From: Microplitis mediator
Lineage: Eukaryota; Arthropoda; Insecta; Hymenoptera; Braconidae
NCBI RefSeq assembly: GCF_029852145.1
Contig: NC_079971.1
Span: 8,673,697-8,737,696 of the forward strand
Direction of reading: 5' to 3'
DNA length: 64,000 bases
Shown here: positions 46,166 to 58,770 of the stretch, one piece after another
How positions within the stretch are numbered: the first letter of the stretch is position 1
Layout of the letters: each line of letters begins with the position of its first letter
Notes under the pieces: model-generated
The model's database searches: none
Seen by the model: only the letters and a program-made list of their open reading frames with translations
Told to the model about the DNA's origin: nothing
Program-made: the position numbers and the translations under genes

Positions 46166-47733
46166 GATGAGCCTATGTCAGTATGGCCGTCAAGCCCATA
46201 CTGCTTGGCGGTATCCACAATGCTTTTGGTAGATAACGCTATTCAATATTGTCAAATTATTTATGCTAATATTGTAGTATTATCAAAGTTTATTTGATTC
46301 AAAAAATAGGTTATACTCCCATGAAAAAAATTTATAAAAAAAATATCTGTTAAAATATTACACTAATATATTTTTCATATAAAAAAAATGTATTAAAAAT
46401 ACATAAAAAATATATAAATATATATAAAAGATGTATAAAAAATATGTTTTAAATTGCTAACCTTTAGCTGATTTTCATGTATTTTTTATATGTTTTAAAT
46501 GTATTTTGAATGTGTTAAAAATATATCTTAGAATATATAAAAAAATACATATATAAAAATATAAAAAAATTATATAAATAATATATTTCGAATATGTAAA
46601 AATACATTTATGGAAATATAAAAAATATATGTAAAAATTATATTTTTACTGTAACCAACAACTTAGAAAAAAAAATATATAAAATTTATATAAAAAATGT
46701 ATTTTTTATGTACGTTTTTTTGATATATTCATAACTATATTTGGTATGTATTTTTAATATGAATTTTCTTTTATATGAAGAATAAATTTTTTTTATATTT
46801 TAACATGCACTTTTTTTTATAGTAAATTTAACGTTTCAGGTATGAGGGATCATTTTTTTTTTAAATTAAAAAAATTAATTGAAAATCAAAGAATAAATTT
46901 TTTCAAATAAGAATTATTTCCTAATATAACCTGTGATCACTTGTTTACATAAATATATTTTTATCTATTTATCGACGAAGTATTGCAGCTACATCTATGC
47001 GGTTTTGGTAGTAATCCGATAGTGTATTGACTACCGCACAAAGATCTATTACGGAATGCCTTAGTGGCATTGCCGTTTCTTCAATGTAGTATGGGCCTCA
47101 AGCCCATACTTATCTGGTCAATTCTGTTATACAGACATGTAAGCTACACAAAATTTTCTGTACTATACAGTATGGTGAATAACGCCATACTTATGGTACT
47201 TGCTGCAATACTGTAATAAGAGTATGGTGATAAGTACCATACATTTCTTTCCGTGTACCATTGAGTTTCCACTGTATATTCTAGTGGTTCAAGCGCCACC
47301 GTACAAACTCGCTAAAAAATCGGCGTATCAACGGAGTTTCGACGGTGTTTTTCGTTAAAAAGCGGTGTTTTGTCTGCCATGTTGACAAGAGGTTTCAACT
47401 GTGTTTCTTCGGAGTTTTTACGACGTTTTGTCTGCATTTTCTAGCGTATTTTTTTAATTTTAAAATTTTGGTGTAATTAGTATGTAAAATAGTTATTTTC
47501 ACGTTAAAAGAGTTCGTGCACTGAAAAAAACCGTTTAACATAGTGTAATTTAAGCGTAAAATTGAAATTCCCACTAAAACCGCCGCCGTGTAAAATAAGT
47601 GTAGTTTTGGTGTACTTTTTCTTTCATCGAAGCTCCGGTGGGAATAGCATGTAAAAATCGTGTAATACGATGTAATTTAAGCGCCCGAGTGAAAAAAATT
47701 ATATATAATTTTAAATAATTATATATAATTCTA
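46166..47733. mobile_element. Right arm of the CACGGAAAG element, then original host element
   Basis: 46166-47255 holds an AT-rich core of ATATATAAAA words and arms with CAAGCCCATACT and TAAGTACCATAC words ending at the inverted CACGGAAAGAAA end. From 47258 the sequence is that of the CCCTGGCGG element, including one unit of its 127-bp repeat (AAGCTCCGGTGGGAATAGC at 47630). No gene. Confidence 0.45.
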
Positions 47734-48991
47734 CACTTATCCAAAAAATTAAAGGAACAAGAAAATTTTATAAATTTTTTAGTGATTTTTGGAAGGCTGT
47801 ATTTTCGTGAAAAATGATCGTATCGAAAAAATTAAAAAAACAAATTGAAGCTTGAAATCTCTAGTTTGAAGATCTTCTAGCAAAATAATTTTTTGAGCTA
47901 CGGTTTTCGCGGGATCATAAGAAATAGCTCGAGACAAAATTTTTCTAAATTTTTTGGTTTTGGTTTTTGGGTCTACGGGATCGGGAAAATTTTTTTCCGA
48001 AAAATCAATTACTGGCTCGTTTAGGAAATTCATTCAGCTACAATTTGCCTTTTTTGTTTATTTGTACGACAATTTGCTGCTGAGATATTAGCCTTATAAT
48101 AAAAAAGGGAAAAAAAACTCCGAGTAAAACGTAAAAAAATTCTTGTTTTATTTCGTTTTTGGAGATTTTTTTTCTTTTTCTTTACCTTACATTTACTGAA
48201 TAACTAACGCAAAAATGAAAAAAAATCCGAAAGAAAATTACTTTTTCCATTTTGGTAATGATTAAACAAATTAAGGAACAAAGCTTGTTCCTTAAATTTT
48301 TTTGTAAAACTTTGAACAATCGGCCCGGACAAACAGTTCAATGGATCGATTTGAAAATTTCTAGGGCTTTTGGGGGTACATTAAGCTGTAAAATCACCTG
48401 GCAACATTCCCCTTTCCATCAATATTCTTAAAGCAGCGGTTGATTAACTAAAAAACCATAAAAAGTCCATTTTTTGTAGGTTTTTCAAATTAATATTAAG
48501 GACGAAAAAAAATTTTTTTTTTTTAAATCGGAAATGAGGCTAGTAGGGTATTATTTCACGTTCTAAAGCTGCCCTTAAAATCAATGTGCGACCATTAGTG
48601 GCTGAGATATCGATAATCAAGGACAAAAAGATCCTTTTTTATTATAAGGCTGATATCTCAGCAGCAAATTGTCGTACAAATAAACAAAAAAGAAGCAAAT
48701 TTTAGATGAATAAAATTCCTAAACGAGCCAAACAATTTTCCCGACCCTGTAGACCCAAAAACCAAAACCAAAAAATTTGGAAAAATTTTATCTCGAGCTA
48801 TTTCTTATGATTCCGCAAAAACCGTAGCTCAAAAAATTATTTTGCTGGAAGATCTTCAAACTAGAGATTTCAAGCTTCAATTTGCTTTTTTAATATTTTC
48901 GATACGATCATTTTTCACGAAAATACAGCCTTCTAATAATCACTAAAAAATTTATAAAATTTTCTTGTTCCTTTAATTTTCTGGATAAGTG
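47734..48991. mobile_element. 1.26-kb TA-flanked element with CACTTATCC ends
   Basis: CACTTATCCAAAAAATTAAA at 47734 and the inverse ending TGGATAAGTG at 48991, with TA on each side. The inverted ends extend over 100 bases (GGAACAAGAAAATTTTATAA, ACAGCCTTC). Sub-terminal AAATTGTCGTAC and GATATCTCAGCAGC words recur. The truncated relative is at 21688-22329. No transposase. Confidence 0.75.
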
Positions 48992-51900
48992 TATATTTGC
49001 TTTCAATTGTTTGATTAAAAAATACAATTCATTTTCACTTTTAACGAAAAACTTTATTCAAAAAAATATCTCTCATACTAAGAAATAAAAACACTTTAAG
49101 CAATTGAAATTATTTCAATTTAAGCATAAAAATATGTTGATTTGAAAAAAAAAACATTTTGACATAAGATAAAATTATCAAGATAATTCTTTACTTGGTG
49201 CAAGATTATCAGATATCTGTAAATTGTATTTGTAATCAATACTAAAAGTTGTAATTATTTTATAATATAATAATTAGGGTGTGCCGGAAAACAACATTTT
49301 TTTTTCTGGGTACCAAGAAAGAATAAAAATTCTGTCAGAAGATTGGCTCTTAAATTCAAGTTTTAGAGGTAGTCCATCGCATTTTTCGATTTCTGATTTA
49401 AATAACATAGGAAAAATATTTTTTCACAGTTTAGAATTTTATCACTCACCAGGGAATTGTGTATCGGAAAAATCAATGAACACTTGTGTTGAAAATTGAA
49501 CGTTCTACAATAAAAGTCTCTTATAATTTTTCGATAAAGTTAATTTTTTGAAAGTTCTTCGAGGTCAAAGTTGGATTCATAGTAAATTTTAGTATTATTT
49601 GACTTTTTCGGCGAAACTATCAGACTTATCTTAAAATGTGATAGAGTTTTTTATGTAAATCATTTCACTTCCTACAACTTATTTTTCACAAAGTAATACA
49701 GTTCACTTGAACCAAGAAAATTAATCTTGATACAAAAGATTTTGTTTAACGATTTAGAAAATTGAAATTTTCTTGCACGTAGTAAATAGTTATATTAAAT
49801 TAAAATTTTTTTTTCCTCAAATCAACATATTTTTATGCTTGAACAAAAAAAGTTTATACTTGTTTTAAGAGTTTTTTTTTCTAAACATGAGAGATATTTT
49901 CTTAAAGAAAGATGTGATAGTTTTTTGAAACAATATTATATTTTTTGATTTGAAGACAATAAATTTTCTCGGAATAAGTACAATTTTTTAAGCGCAAAAA
50001 TTTTTATATGCTCCAACCAAAAAAAATAAAAAAAATGCTTAAACTAAGAGAAAAATAACTCGGGAGTAAAAATATATATGTATATATGTAGGAGAGGGAG
50101 GTCACCGGTGCTATAAGCAGCAGCGGAAGTAGTTCTATGCTCGCCACGAGATCGCGCCCACGGGTTGTCGTGTCTCTAGTAAGAGACTTATTTCAGAAGT
50201 CTTATATTCCAATGCTGGAAGCAATTTTGGCACGAGTACTCCTCTGTCATTTGACAGAGTAATGAGTACCTTTTTTGTTGGTATCATCCCTGTGGAAAAG
50301 GTCTTATAAAATCTCATAAAAAAAATTGGCTATGAGAAAACGATCAGTATTTGTCCACGAAAAATCTCCAAAATTCTGATACAATTATTTTCTCATAGAT
50401 GGTGCATCAAAAAAATTTTTTTCTTAAAATTCTCATATAAATTTTCAGAATCTATAAGAAACAGAAGCTGTAATATTGTGATTATAAGTATTTATAAGTT
50501 TTCGAAAAATGTAAAGTTTACAATTGAGTAGATTTTGGAAATGAATAAGATTGTATGAGACGATTTCTGAAGTAATCATACAAGATTTAATACTGATTAA
50601 TCAATGTGAGTACAGTTATTTTCCATATAGTAACGAAAAAATTTATGAGATTGAATAAGTTATAGTTTCTTTAGTATTGATTAAGGTTTATATGCTAAAT
50701 TATTGAATTTTTTAGCATGAATTCAAAAAGTTTCTATTATGTATACTCAAGAATATTTGTATGAGTATTTACGCGGAAAATCTTTAGCAATCTATTCACG
50801 AAAAATCTATGAAATTGAGTCCGTTTATTTATTCATCAAAAATTACTCAAGTAAACATTAATATTAAATATTAAAGTCATGATGTATTATGGGATATACC
50901 ATAGTACAACCCAAACAGGTACTTGTTGGTCTGTCAAATGACAGAGGATTACTCGAATAAAATTGTATTGAAATTTGGAATATAACACTTCTGAAATAAA
51001 TGTCTTACCAGGGACACTACAAATCGTAGGCGCGATCTCGTGGCGAGCACCGAACTACTCCCGCTGCTGCTGCCTAGCACCGGTGACTTTCCCCTTTTCC
51101 ATATCGATCTTTTCTCCCGGGAAATTTTTTCTCTTGGCTTAAGCAACTTTTGTTATTTTGGTCGGAGAATACAAAAAAACTTGCGTGAAGAGAATAGTAC
51201 TTGTTCCGAGAAATTTTATTCTGTTTAACCAAAAAAATGCAATATCGCTACAAAAAAAAAGATGTATCTTGCACCAAAAAAAAAAAAAAATGGGGCAAGA
51301 TACATTACTGGGTTTGTTTAAAATCACATAAAAACTTATATTTTCACTCATCTCCGAACAGTTAAAATATTTAAAGTACAAGAAATAGTGATAATATTAG
51401 TATTTTTGGTGTAAATTCTTATAAAAAAAAATTGAAATAAGCAATTATTTTTGAATGAATCTGATAAAATTAATATTTTATGTGAATGGAAATTATTTAT
51501 AAAATCTCATAAGTACTCCATAATATTTTATAAGTAATAGCCTTCTAACTAAAACTTACAAAAACTCATAAATCACATAGCTTTTAAATTAAAATTAAAT
51601 CTTTTAAGTTTTTACAAGTTAATTCGATTATAGATTTTCTTACTAATTCTCATAAAATTTTTATGAGAAAAAGGTCTGCATTTGTCCATGTGATTCCTGA
51701 TTCAGTCTCATAAAATTTCGAAGAAATACATAATAAATATTTTCTCATAAAATATGACAAATATTTTATGATATTCAATAAGATATTATCTCCTAGGATA
51801 ACTCTTACTAAAACTTATAAATTCTGGAAATTTCGTATAAAAAAATAATCTTATTAAGATTTTGTAAGTATTATAACATCGGAATTCGCCTGATCAATTC

Positions 51901-52315
51901 TTAGTTAAAATAGATTAGAATAAATTGTAACAATCTTATAGAAGTGAAAGTACTTATTCAATCTCATAATCGTTGGCGGAATTCGAGTCACAGAATCTCA
52001 TAAATTAAAAAATCTTACTCATTCTTTTAAAAATCTAGTACGGAAATCATGATAGGAAAACATCAAAAGCTTTGACTCATAGATTCTCATAAAAATTCAT
52101 ATGAGAATTTTTTTAAATTTCATAGATATTTTCGAAGCTCATAGATTCTTATAAAAAATATTCAATATCTTATCAGAATTTATGAGAGCTTTTCCACAGG
52201 GATAGTATATCCTATTTTACATCGTGGCATTAGTATTTATTACCAATGCTTCCATGAATAATAATTCTCAGAAATTAAACTTGGACTTACAAAAAAAAAT
52301 TATTTTTGTAAAAAG
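48992..52315. repeat. Interleaved inverted-repeat elements, no gene
   Basis: Three things are visible. A copy of the AAACTATCAGACTTATC family lies at 49290-49650. Inverted arms at 50087-50250 and 50935-51093 share CACCGGTGCTA and CGCCACGAGATCGCGCC. A second pair of ends lies at 50287 (TCCCTGTGGAAAAG) and 52197 (CTTTTCCACAGGGA), with CTCATAAAATTTTATGAG-like words between. The two pairs interlock rather than nest. Short GC-rich frames at 50135 and 51040 belong to the arms. Confidence 0.5.
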
Positions 52316-52850
52316 TATAGAGTTTTTACTATATGAACAAAAATTTACATTTTATTTAATACGTTGTATAGGATGAAATTCAAGCGTACAATTTACATTT
52401 CCACTGAATCATCCGTGGTGTAAAATAAGTATAGTTACAGTGTACTCTTTCTTCTATTGAAGCTCCGGTGGGAATAGCGAGTAAAAATCGTGTAATACGA
52501 TGTAATTTAAGTGTAAAATTTAAATTTCCACTAAAACAGTCGTCGTGTAAAGTCAGTGTAGTATTGGTGTACTCTTTCTTTCATCAAAGCTCCGGTGGGA
52601 ATAGCGAGTAAAAATCGTGTAATACGATGTAATTTAAGCGTAAAATTTAAATTTCCACTAAAACAGTCGTCGTGTAAAGTCAGTGTAGTATTGGTGTACT
52701 CTTTCTTTCATCAAAGCTCCGGTGGGAATAGCAGGTAAAAATCGTGTAACCCGGAGGAGTACGGTGTAATTTAAATGTATGTTGTGTGGAATTTTTTCAC
52801 ATTTACACGGTGGGATTTCAGGGGATTCAGTGAAATCGGATCCGCCAGGG
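52316..52850. repeat. 127-bp tandem repeat at the right end of the CCCTGGCGG element
   Basis: AAGCTCCGGTGGGAATAGC occurs at 52460, 52587 and 52714, a 127-base period, each followed by TAAAAATCGTGTAATACGA (missing or altered in the last). The right inverted end CGGATCCGCCAGGG closes the element at 52850. Confidence 0.7.
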
Positions 52851-52852
52851 CA

Positions 52853-54290
52853 TCGAGCACGTGTTCTCTTAGATCCAGGCTCAAAGTTGTCACTGGTCTC
52901 ATTTAAACTCGTCAACCAACTTAGACTTCTCAGGAAGTCATCAGAAATCCCAATACTTGGGGTCGGTAGTATCTCGACAGAAGAAACTCAAGGTCTACTG
53001 ACGCCCGATTTACAATCAATTCACTCAGCGTCTAAGTTACAATTGGAAGCTCATATACTACCGAGGTTTACCATCCAGATTCCATCAGTTACGGTAACTA
53101 ATCGAGACTGGCATCATATTAACAATCTAGAGTTGACAGACCCAGAATTTTTAACACCAGGTCTAATTGACATCCTCATCGGTGCAGATAATCTCAGACG
53201 AATCCTTAAGTCATCTCGTCTAGTTACAAGTGGTCAATCCGAACCCATGGCTATGCGTGCTGTATTTGGATGGGCAGTTCTGGGTCCAGCATCTTCAGAC
53301 TCTCACACGAAATGTCTACGGTGTCTTCATTTGACGAGTAACGATGCATTGCAAGAAACTCTCACGAAATTTTGGGTACAAGAAGGAGTAGTTACCACAT
53401 CAGATATCTCAGTCTGGCTGAGTCAGAATGTGAAGAGCGTTTCAAAACAACTCATTCTAGAGATGCATTAGATCGTTATTTGTACGACTCAATTCAGGCG
53501 TCTCACGATTGGGCAACTAAAAGTTAATAGCATAAAGGTGCCTTCAAGGTCTTCTGAAACGTCTCTCCTCTGATGCAATTGTCAAGGAGCGATACATCAA
53601 CTTCCTGCAAGAGTATGAAGCTCTAGGTCACATGGTCGCTGTGCTTTTGGACGCTCTAGAGCCTTCTCATGCGTATTACCTCCCTCATCATGGGGTATTA
53701 AAGTGGTGTTTAATGGATCTAGCAGGACGATATTTCGTTAAACATGTTCAAAAGACTCTCAATCTCAATGATGTTTCAGTTTTTCTCTGAATTGACTCTT
53801 CAGTTACTCTCGCATGGGTAAAAAATAATCCAATGAGGTGGAAAGAGCTTGTGGGAACTGAGTATCACATACTCATTGGAGATTTACATTAGTAAAACTC
53901 AACTCAGCTGATTGCGCCTCTCGGGGTCTAAGTGCTTCTCAACTGATCGAACACGCACTGTGGTGTACTAGGCCACCATGGGCACCTTAATCTCCAGAAT
54001 TCTGGACATCAGCCATACCACCATCTCCAGAGCAAGAATTGCAAGAACAACCGGCATTTCTTTTAATAAAGGTCTTCCTAAATTTCTCAGAATTACTGCA
54101 CTTTACTAGCGAGAACGTCTTACGTTTTGAAAAGGGGCAAAACTCAAGTCGAGCCATCCTACCAATTAATTCAGTAGATTTAGAAGCCGCAAAGCTTTTC
54201 TGGATACGAACAACTCAACAAGCATACTTCTCGTCGGAAATGAGAGTTGACCATGCTGGTATCTTGCGAGTTGGTGGTCGTCTAATAACG
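52853..54290 (+). pseudogene. Pao/BEL retrotransposon, right half (protease, RT, RNase H, integrase N-terminus)
   Basis: Continuation of 14830-15506. The protease-like region has VLLDPGSKLS, the retropepsin position with Pro in place of the usual Ser/Gln/Thr context. The frame is open to 53471. Then frameshifts and deletions: an RT start (GHMVAV, YYLPHHGVLK) at 53570-53720 jumps to RNase H (SSVTLAWVKNNPMRWKE) at 53795-53860. Next come an AS-RG-LS-type segment at 53920 and the pre-integrase FWIRTTQQAYFSSEM with ILRVGGRL at 54190-54285. At 54290 the Pao frame gives way to another retroelement. Dead element; no right LTR found. Confidence 0.75.
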
Positions 54291-54509
54291 ATAGGAGGGG
54301 ATTGGGTAGCGAAGTATACACGGAATGTCGGCATGTCTTTTGGGTTTGACAAGTGCGCGGTCGTTAATCTGGTGAAAGATAAGGGCTCTGACTCTCGTGG
54401 AGATATCGAGTTAGTAGATGAGAGTGTCATTAAACGTCTTGACGCCGGAGAGTCGTACAAATATTTTAAGATTCACGAAAGTTTTATGCAGGACACTATT
54501 ACGTTCTAA
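54291..54509 (+). pseudogene. Non-LTR retrotransposon reverse-transcriptase fragment
   Basis: VGMSFGFDKCAVVNL, followed by IELVDESVIKRLDAGESYKY, matches the RT thumb-side motif of R2/R4-like or related LINEs (FGxxKCA then a KYLG-like end, here KYFKI). It is in frame with the Pao fragment before it, so one open frame spans both. The junction is probably a chance fusion by insertion or deletion. Confidence 0.6.
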
Positions 54510-56847
54510 GGTGATCAGAAAATTTTTTATAAAGTTTTATTACAGCAAATAAAATTTAGGCTTATCTTGCGAGCATTCTCTTATCAGTAAACTCGGTTTT
54601 TCTTATCTCACGAGCGCTCACAATGGAAGATTATTTAATTCGGCTATAAGGAAACAATCGCATAAGACGATCGTCTGTGGTTTCCAGAATTTGAATATAA
54701 GTCAAATTATTACAGCAACCAGATTCTTCAGCTGCGTTCCTTTACCCGCAGCGAGCCATCACCTAACCACCCCATGTTTACCGAGGCTTACTCGCATCCA
54801 GTCTTCATAAAATTCAAACTTAGTGTATCCTCTTTTTTTCGTTCTACAAGGCTTTGTTCTAGTTGTAGATAACAGCTACTTCGAGTTTCGATGGTGAGAT
54901 ATATAAATTATAATATTACCGGGATACCGAGTCTCCGAATTAAAGAAATACGTTACCCAGCAAAAGGCAGCTGTGTAAACTGCAAATAAAAATCGAGATT
55001 ATAATAAAAAATCTCTTGTAAATTATGATGTCTAGAGTAGCCATTGTTATTCTCTGACTTCGCTATCCGAAGCTTGCCAGCTCTGGCAGCCGTGTGACTT
55101 TGTTTTCATAGAGATAGGGAATCAACCAAGAGCTTACAGACAGTCTTTCCCCCCCCCCCCGGCCTAGTTACCTGTTTTACTCCATGAAGCTAACTTGTAC
55201 ATTTCCCCTATCCCGCCTAGGACCAAGAAAAATCTTACCTATCACTTTTTCCACCTCTTCGTTACCCTATTTCGTAATACCTTATCAATCCGCATTATCC
55301 AAATTTCTAGCAAGCATACATTTGGGAACCACCTACTTCTCTCCTCCTTATAATTTGTATCTTCTTCAATTTCAAGGGTACTATGCATCATCACCATCAT
55401 CATCATTATTATTCTACTAGTGGTAATAAAATAGGCCTGGATGGCGGGGTTTTTTGTACAATCACTAAAGTTTATTATCATCATTGTTGCGTAATCACAA
55501 CTACATTTAAATTCAAATGTAGTTGCACTTTCGGCAGGTAGAGGCAGCACCTCCTGGTTCCTAGTCCATTAATTCAAACTTGATCATGCGCAGTGCGGCG
55601 CATGCGCATCGACTGTTCCCTGCCTCGTGTAGAGAAGACCGACGCCATTATCTTTCGTTTTACGTACATTCAAGTAATAACACATGTTATAATAAATCGT
55701 ATCATTTTGCGCTTATCACGAGTAAATAAATCAAAGTAATTGATTAATTGAATTAATCAATCATCGATCTCATTAAAAATATATTTATTTATATAATTTC
55801 GAGCACCAGAGCTCATAAATAAAATACTTCAAGAACTCAAATAATCTAGGGATCATCAACCACGTTTCTCAAGAGGTTATTCAAATGGGATACATCACAG
55901 GTGCCTTTTTTATTAAATAAATAATTATTACCAGTACTCGATTAAATAAAAGACTCAATATTATAATTAATTAATTATCATTATGCTCAATATTTTAATT
56001 AAATTAAAAGTTAATTCTCGCTCGGTGCCCTCTGAAATCATGCTACAACGTGTTCAACAAATAAAGTAAATTCAATGTAATTTACTTCGAGCTCATTCAA
56101 TTCAATTAAATTAAGTGATAATTATTATTAATGAACTCAATTATTTATGCATTTGGTGCTCTTAAAAAATAATCATTACGTGTTCAATTCTTAACTTCGC
56201 TCGGTAACCTCTGAATTCATGTTCCTTATTATCATGACATTTTTTCAATCAACTCAGTGTTCGAATAGACTCTAATAAATTACTTCAATTATTTCAATTA
56301 TTTACTCGAGCTCAATTCTATCATTTGCATTCAATTAATTACGTATTCATGAGCTCAAGCAATTAACAGTACTAATAAATTAAATCAACGAATTAATTTT
56401 GTAACCCAGTGATAATAAGTCCTGTGACAAATAAAAATATTGTTGTATTTTTAAATATGGGTATTTTTCAAACACCCCAACCACCAACCAGTCCTGGCAT
56501 GCATTTATTTAATTATTATTATAACAATCATACATTCATAAATGGTACAGTATTTTAGCTGAATATTAATTATATATTAACATTCAACATGATTTATCAT
56601 TTTCCAAATATTTATCCTTTGGAAACGGGTTGTCCAATATTAATTTTGGCATTTCTGCAACGATCGGGCTCACCTAAAATAGAAAAAAATAGAAAAACCA
56701 CAATAAAAATTCACATAAATTCCCGAAGTATTTATTATTAGCTTTAATTAACTTTTATAGTGTTCCTTTAATTTATGATAATTTTTTTAAAATCATTCAA
56801 CAAGTCTAAATTTCATAGGTGGATTTTTTAAAAATCTATTTACTAGT
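54510..56847. other. No gene seen
   Basis: AT-rich with a poly(C) tract at 55149-55159. A GC-rich patch at 55585-55660 (GCGCAGTGCGGCGCATGCGC, a near-palindrome) may be a piece of an LTR or promoter. Runs of AATTAATTAA-type sequence at 55740-56410 carry nothing recognisable. Frames at 55184-55550 have no domain. Confidence 0.4.
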
Positions 56848-57051
56848 TGTAATATTGTTGGAGGTGAGTATGACTAAAGGATTGTAAATCAGTCCACGTA
56901 TAGTAACAGTAACAAGTATTATATTTGACTCAATAATTACACGTCTGATAGCTAACAGTCCTTGGAATTGAATGTCGTCAATTGCCCTGACTGACTCGCG
57001 CCAAAGAACCCGCGACGCTAGCGCTCCCCTTGACTATAAGTACATTACATC

Positions 57052-57795
57052 CCTTCCCACTTATTCCAATGGCTGTTACAATATACACTTAGATGGTATT
57101 ATTAATATTTAATTATTTATTTATCATAAGTTTATCACGTTTAGAAAACTTCAGAAAGTCCGCGTAAAGGCGAATATTAGGACCGCCCGGCCAAGGCCAA
57201 ACGTGTAATAATGATTTATTTGGATTCGCCGAATTGAACAAACAATTTTCACAGGATTTGGCGATGTTCTCAATGTCCTGATCGATGCCAGGCCACCACA
57301 CATACAATCTCGCGATCGCCTTCATGTGCACAATACCGGAATGCGTTTCGTGTAACATTTTTAATATATTCTGTCTAAGTTCTAGCGGTATAATAATTTG
57401 ATGGCCCCACATTAAGCACTCATTCTCGACTGCTAGTTTCAACTGTCTATTTTTATAAGGCACTAGTTCGTCCGAAACATCGAATGGCCATTCCTCCCGG
57501 ACAAATTTAAGAACTTGTGACAAAATACTGTCGTGCTTTGATCTATCTCCAATTACATTACCATCAATTACTAAAATTTTATTACTTATATAAATAAAGT
57601 ACGAATACTCATTGTCGGTTGTGTTAATCCCCGAGGACTCCTCTCTTCCAGGTAATCTCGATAGAAAATCAGCAACCTTATTGTCATTCCCATTTAGTTG
57701 TCGAACTTCGAAATCATATGCTAGCAATAAGACGGCCCAGCGTTGAAGCCGACTAGCTGACATCACTGGGACCCCCTTTTTATTGCCAAACATAT
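57052..57795 (-). pseudogene. gypsy pol: RNase H end and integrase zinc-binding domain
   Basis: In a shifted frame relative to the RT/RNase H part. FGNKKGVPVMSASRLQRWA is the end of RNase H, followed by KVADFLSRLPG. The integrase HHCC finger is seen in HETHSGIVHMKAIARLYVWW, then CENC. The frame stops just after a segment containing LYADFL (the first catalytic Asp region), so the DDE core is missing. Confidence 0.8.
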
Positions 57796-58770
57796 ATATA
57801 TTAACGGCTTGTGATCCGTCTCCAGTATGAATTTTTGGCCGTAAATGAATTGATGAAATCTTTTTACGGCAAACACGATGGCTAAAGCTTCTCGGTCTAT
57901 TTGGTAATAATTCTTTTCAGCCTTGGTTAATGTTTTTGCTGCAAACATCACCGGTTTGCAAGTCTTAGCATCTACGATGTGAGATAAAACTTCTCCTAAT
58001 CCCCATGGCGAAGCATCACACGTAATTTTAATGGGCAACATTGGATCAAAATCCATTAATAGTGTATCAGATGTCAAACACCTTTTTGCTTGTTGAAACG
58101 CTGCTTCATGCTGTTCAGACCATCGCCATTGAGTATTTTTATTTTATAATGAATAAAGTGGTCCGACTACCTCCGCATAATTTTGAACAAATCTCGAATA
58201 ATAGTTCAAGGTTCCTAGAAACCGACGTAATTCGGTAATATCCGTTGGAGCTCTTACCTTCTCAATAGCTTCAATGCGATCGTTTAACACTCTGACACCA
58301 TTTTTCCCCAGTACGTAGCCTAAAAACTTGACTTCACTAACATATAGATCACATTTGTCAGGTCTCACCGTTAATCCACATTTCTTGAGCCTGGCCAAAA
58401 CAGCGCTTAAGCGCTTATCGTGCTCTTCCTTCGATTTGCCATAAATTAAGACGCCATCAAAAAATACTAATACCCCTTCAATACCTTTTAATACAATTTC
58501 CATTTCTGCTTGAAACATTTCAGGGCCCGTTGACGCCCCAGAGAACAATCTTAAACATTGAAAAAGACCTTTATGCGTATTTATTGTAGCAATTTTGCGT
58601 GATTCATCGTCTAGCTCAAACTGTTGATATGCATTTATCATATCAATCTTTGAGAATATTACCGCTCCGTCTACACTAGCTTTTAAGTCCTGTACTTTAG
58701 GTATAGGATGATAATGTCTAACTAGATAGGGATTTAATGTAACCCTATAGTCACCGCATATCCTTAGTTA
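57763..58770 (-). pseudogene. gypsy pol: reverse transcriptase and RNase H
   Basis: LRICGDYRVTLNPYL to FSKIDMINAYQQFEL, LFSGASTGPEMFQ, VLVFFDGVLIYG, FLGYVLGKNGV and the RNase H strand ITCDASPWGLG with TDHKPLIYI give an unmistakable order. The active site normally reads Asp-Asp; here the second Asp is Gly (FFDG), which should abolish polymerase activity. In-frame TAA codons lie at 58768-58770 (before LRICGDY) and 58144-58146 (after LYSL). A frameshift near 57795 separates the next part. Confidence 0.85.

Larger units (their letters stand above)
15679..47255. mobile_element. Second-level element with CACGGAAAGAAA ends
   Basis: CACGGAAAGAAA at 15679 is mirrored by TTTCTTTCCGTG ending at 47255, with TA on both outer sides (15677-15678 and 47256-47257). 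Both arms carry words around ATACCATAC and GTATGGTA. It is nested in the 15507-52850 element and in turn contains the fold-back block. The arms total about 1.2 kb and carry no gene. Confidence 0.55.
15507..52850. mobile_element. Inverted-repeat element inserted in the Pao/BEL protease, swollen by nested insertions
   Basis: The left end CCCTGGCGGATCCG at 15507 and its perfect inverse ending at 52850 are flanked by CA on both sides (15505-15506 and 52851-52852). Removing the interval with one CA restores the Pao/BEL protease reading frame exactly, which shows the two ends belong to one insertion event. The element's own sequence seems to be only 15507-15676, 47258-47690 and 52316-52850, rich in GTGTAATTTAAGCG and CACGGTGGG words. 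Everything else inside is later insertions. No transposase assignable to it was found, and the superfamily is unknown. Confidence 0.7.
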
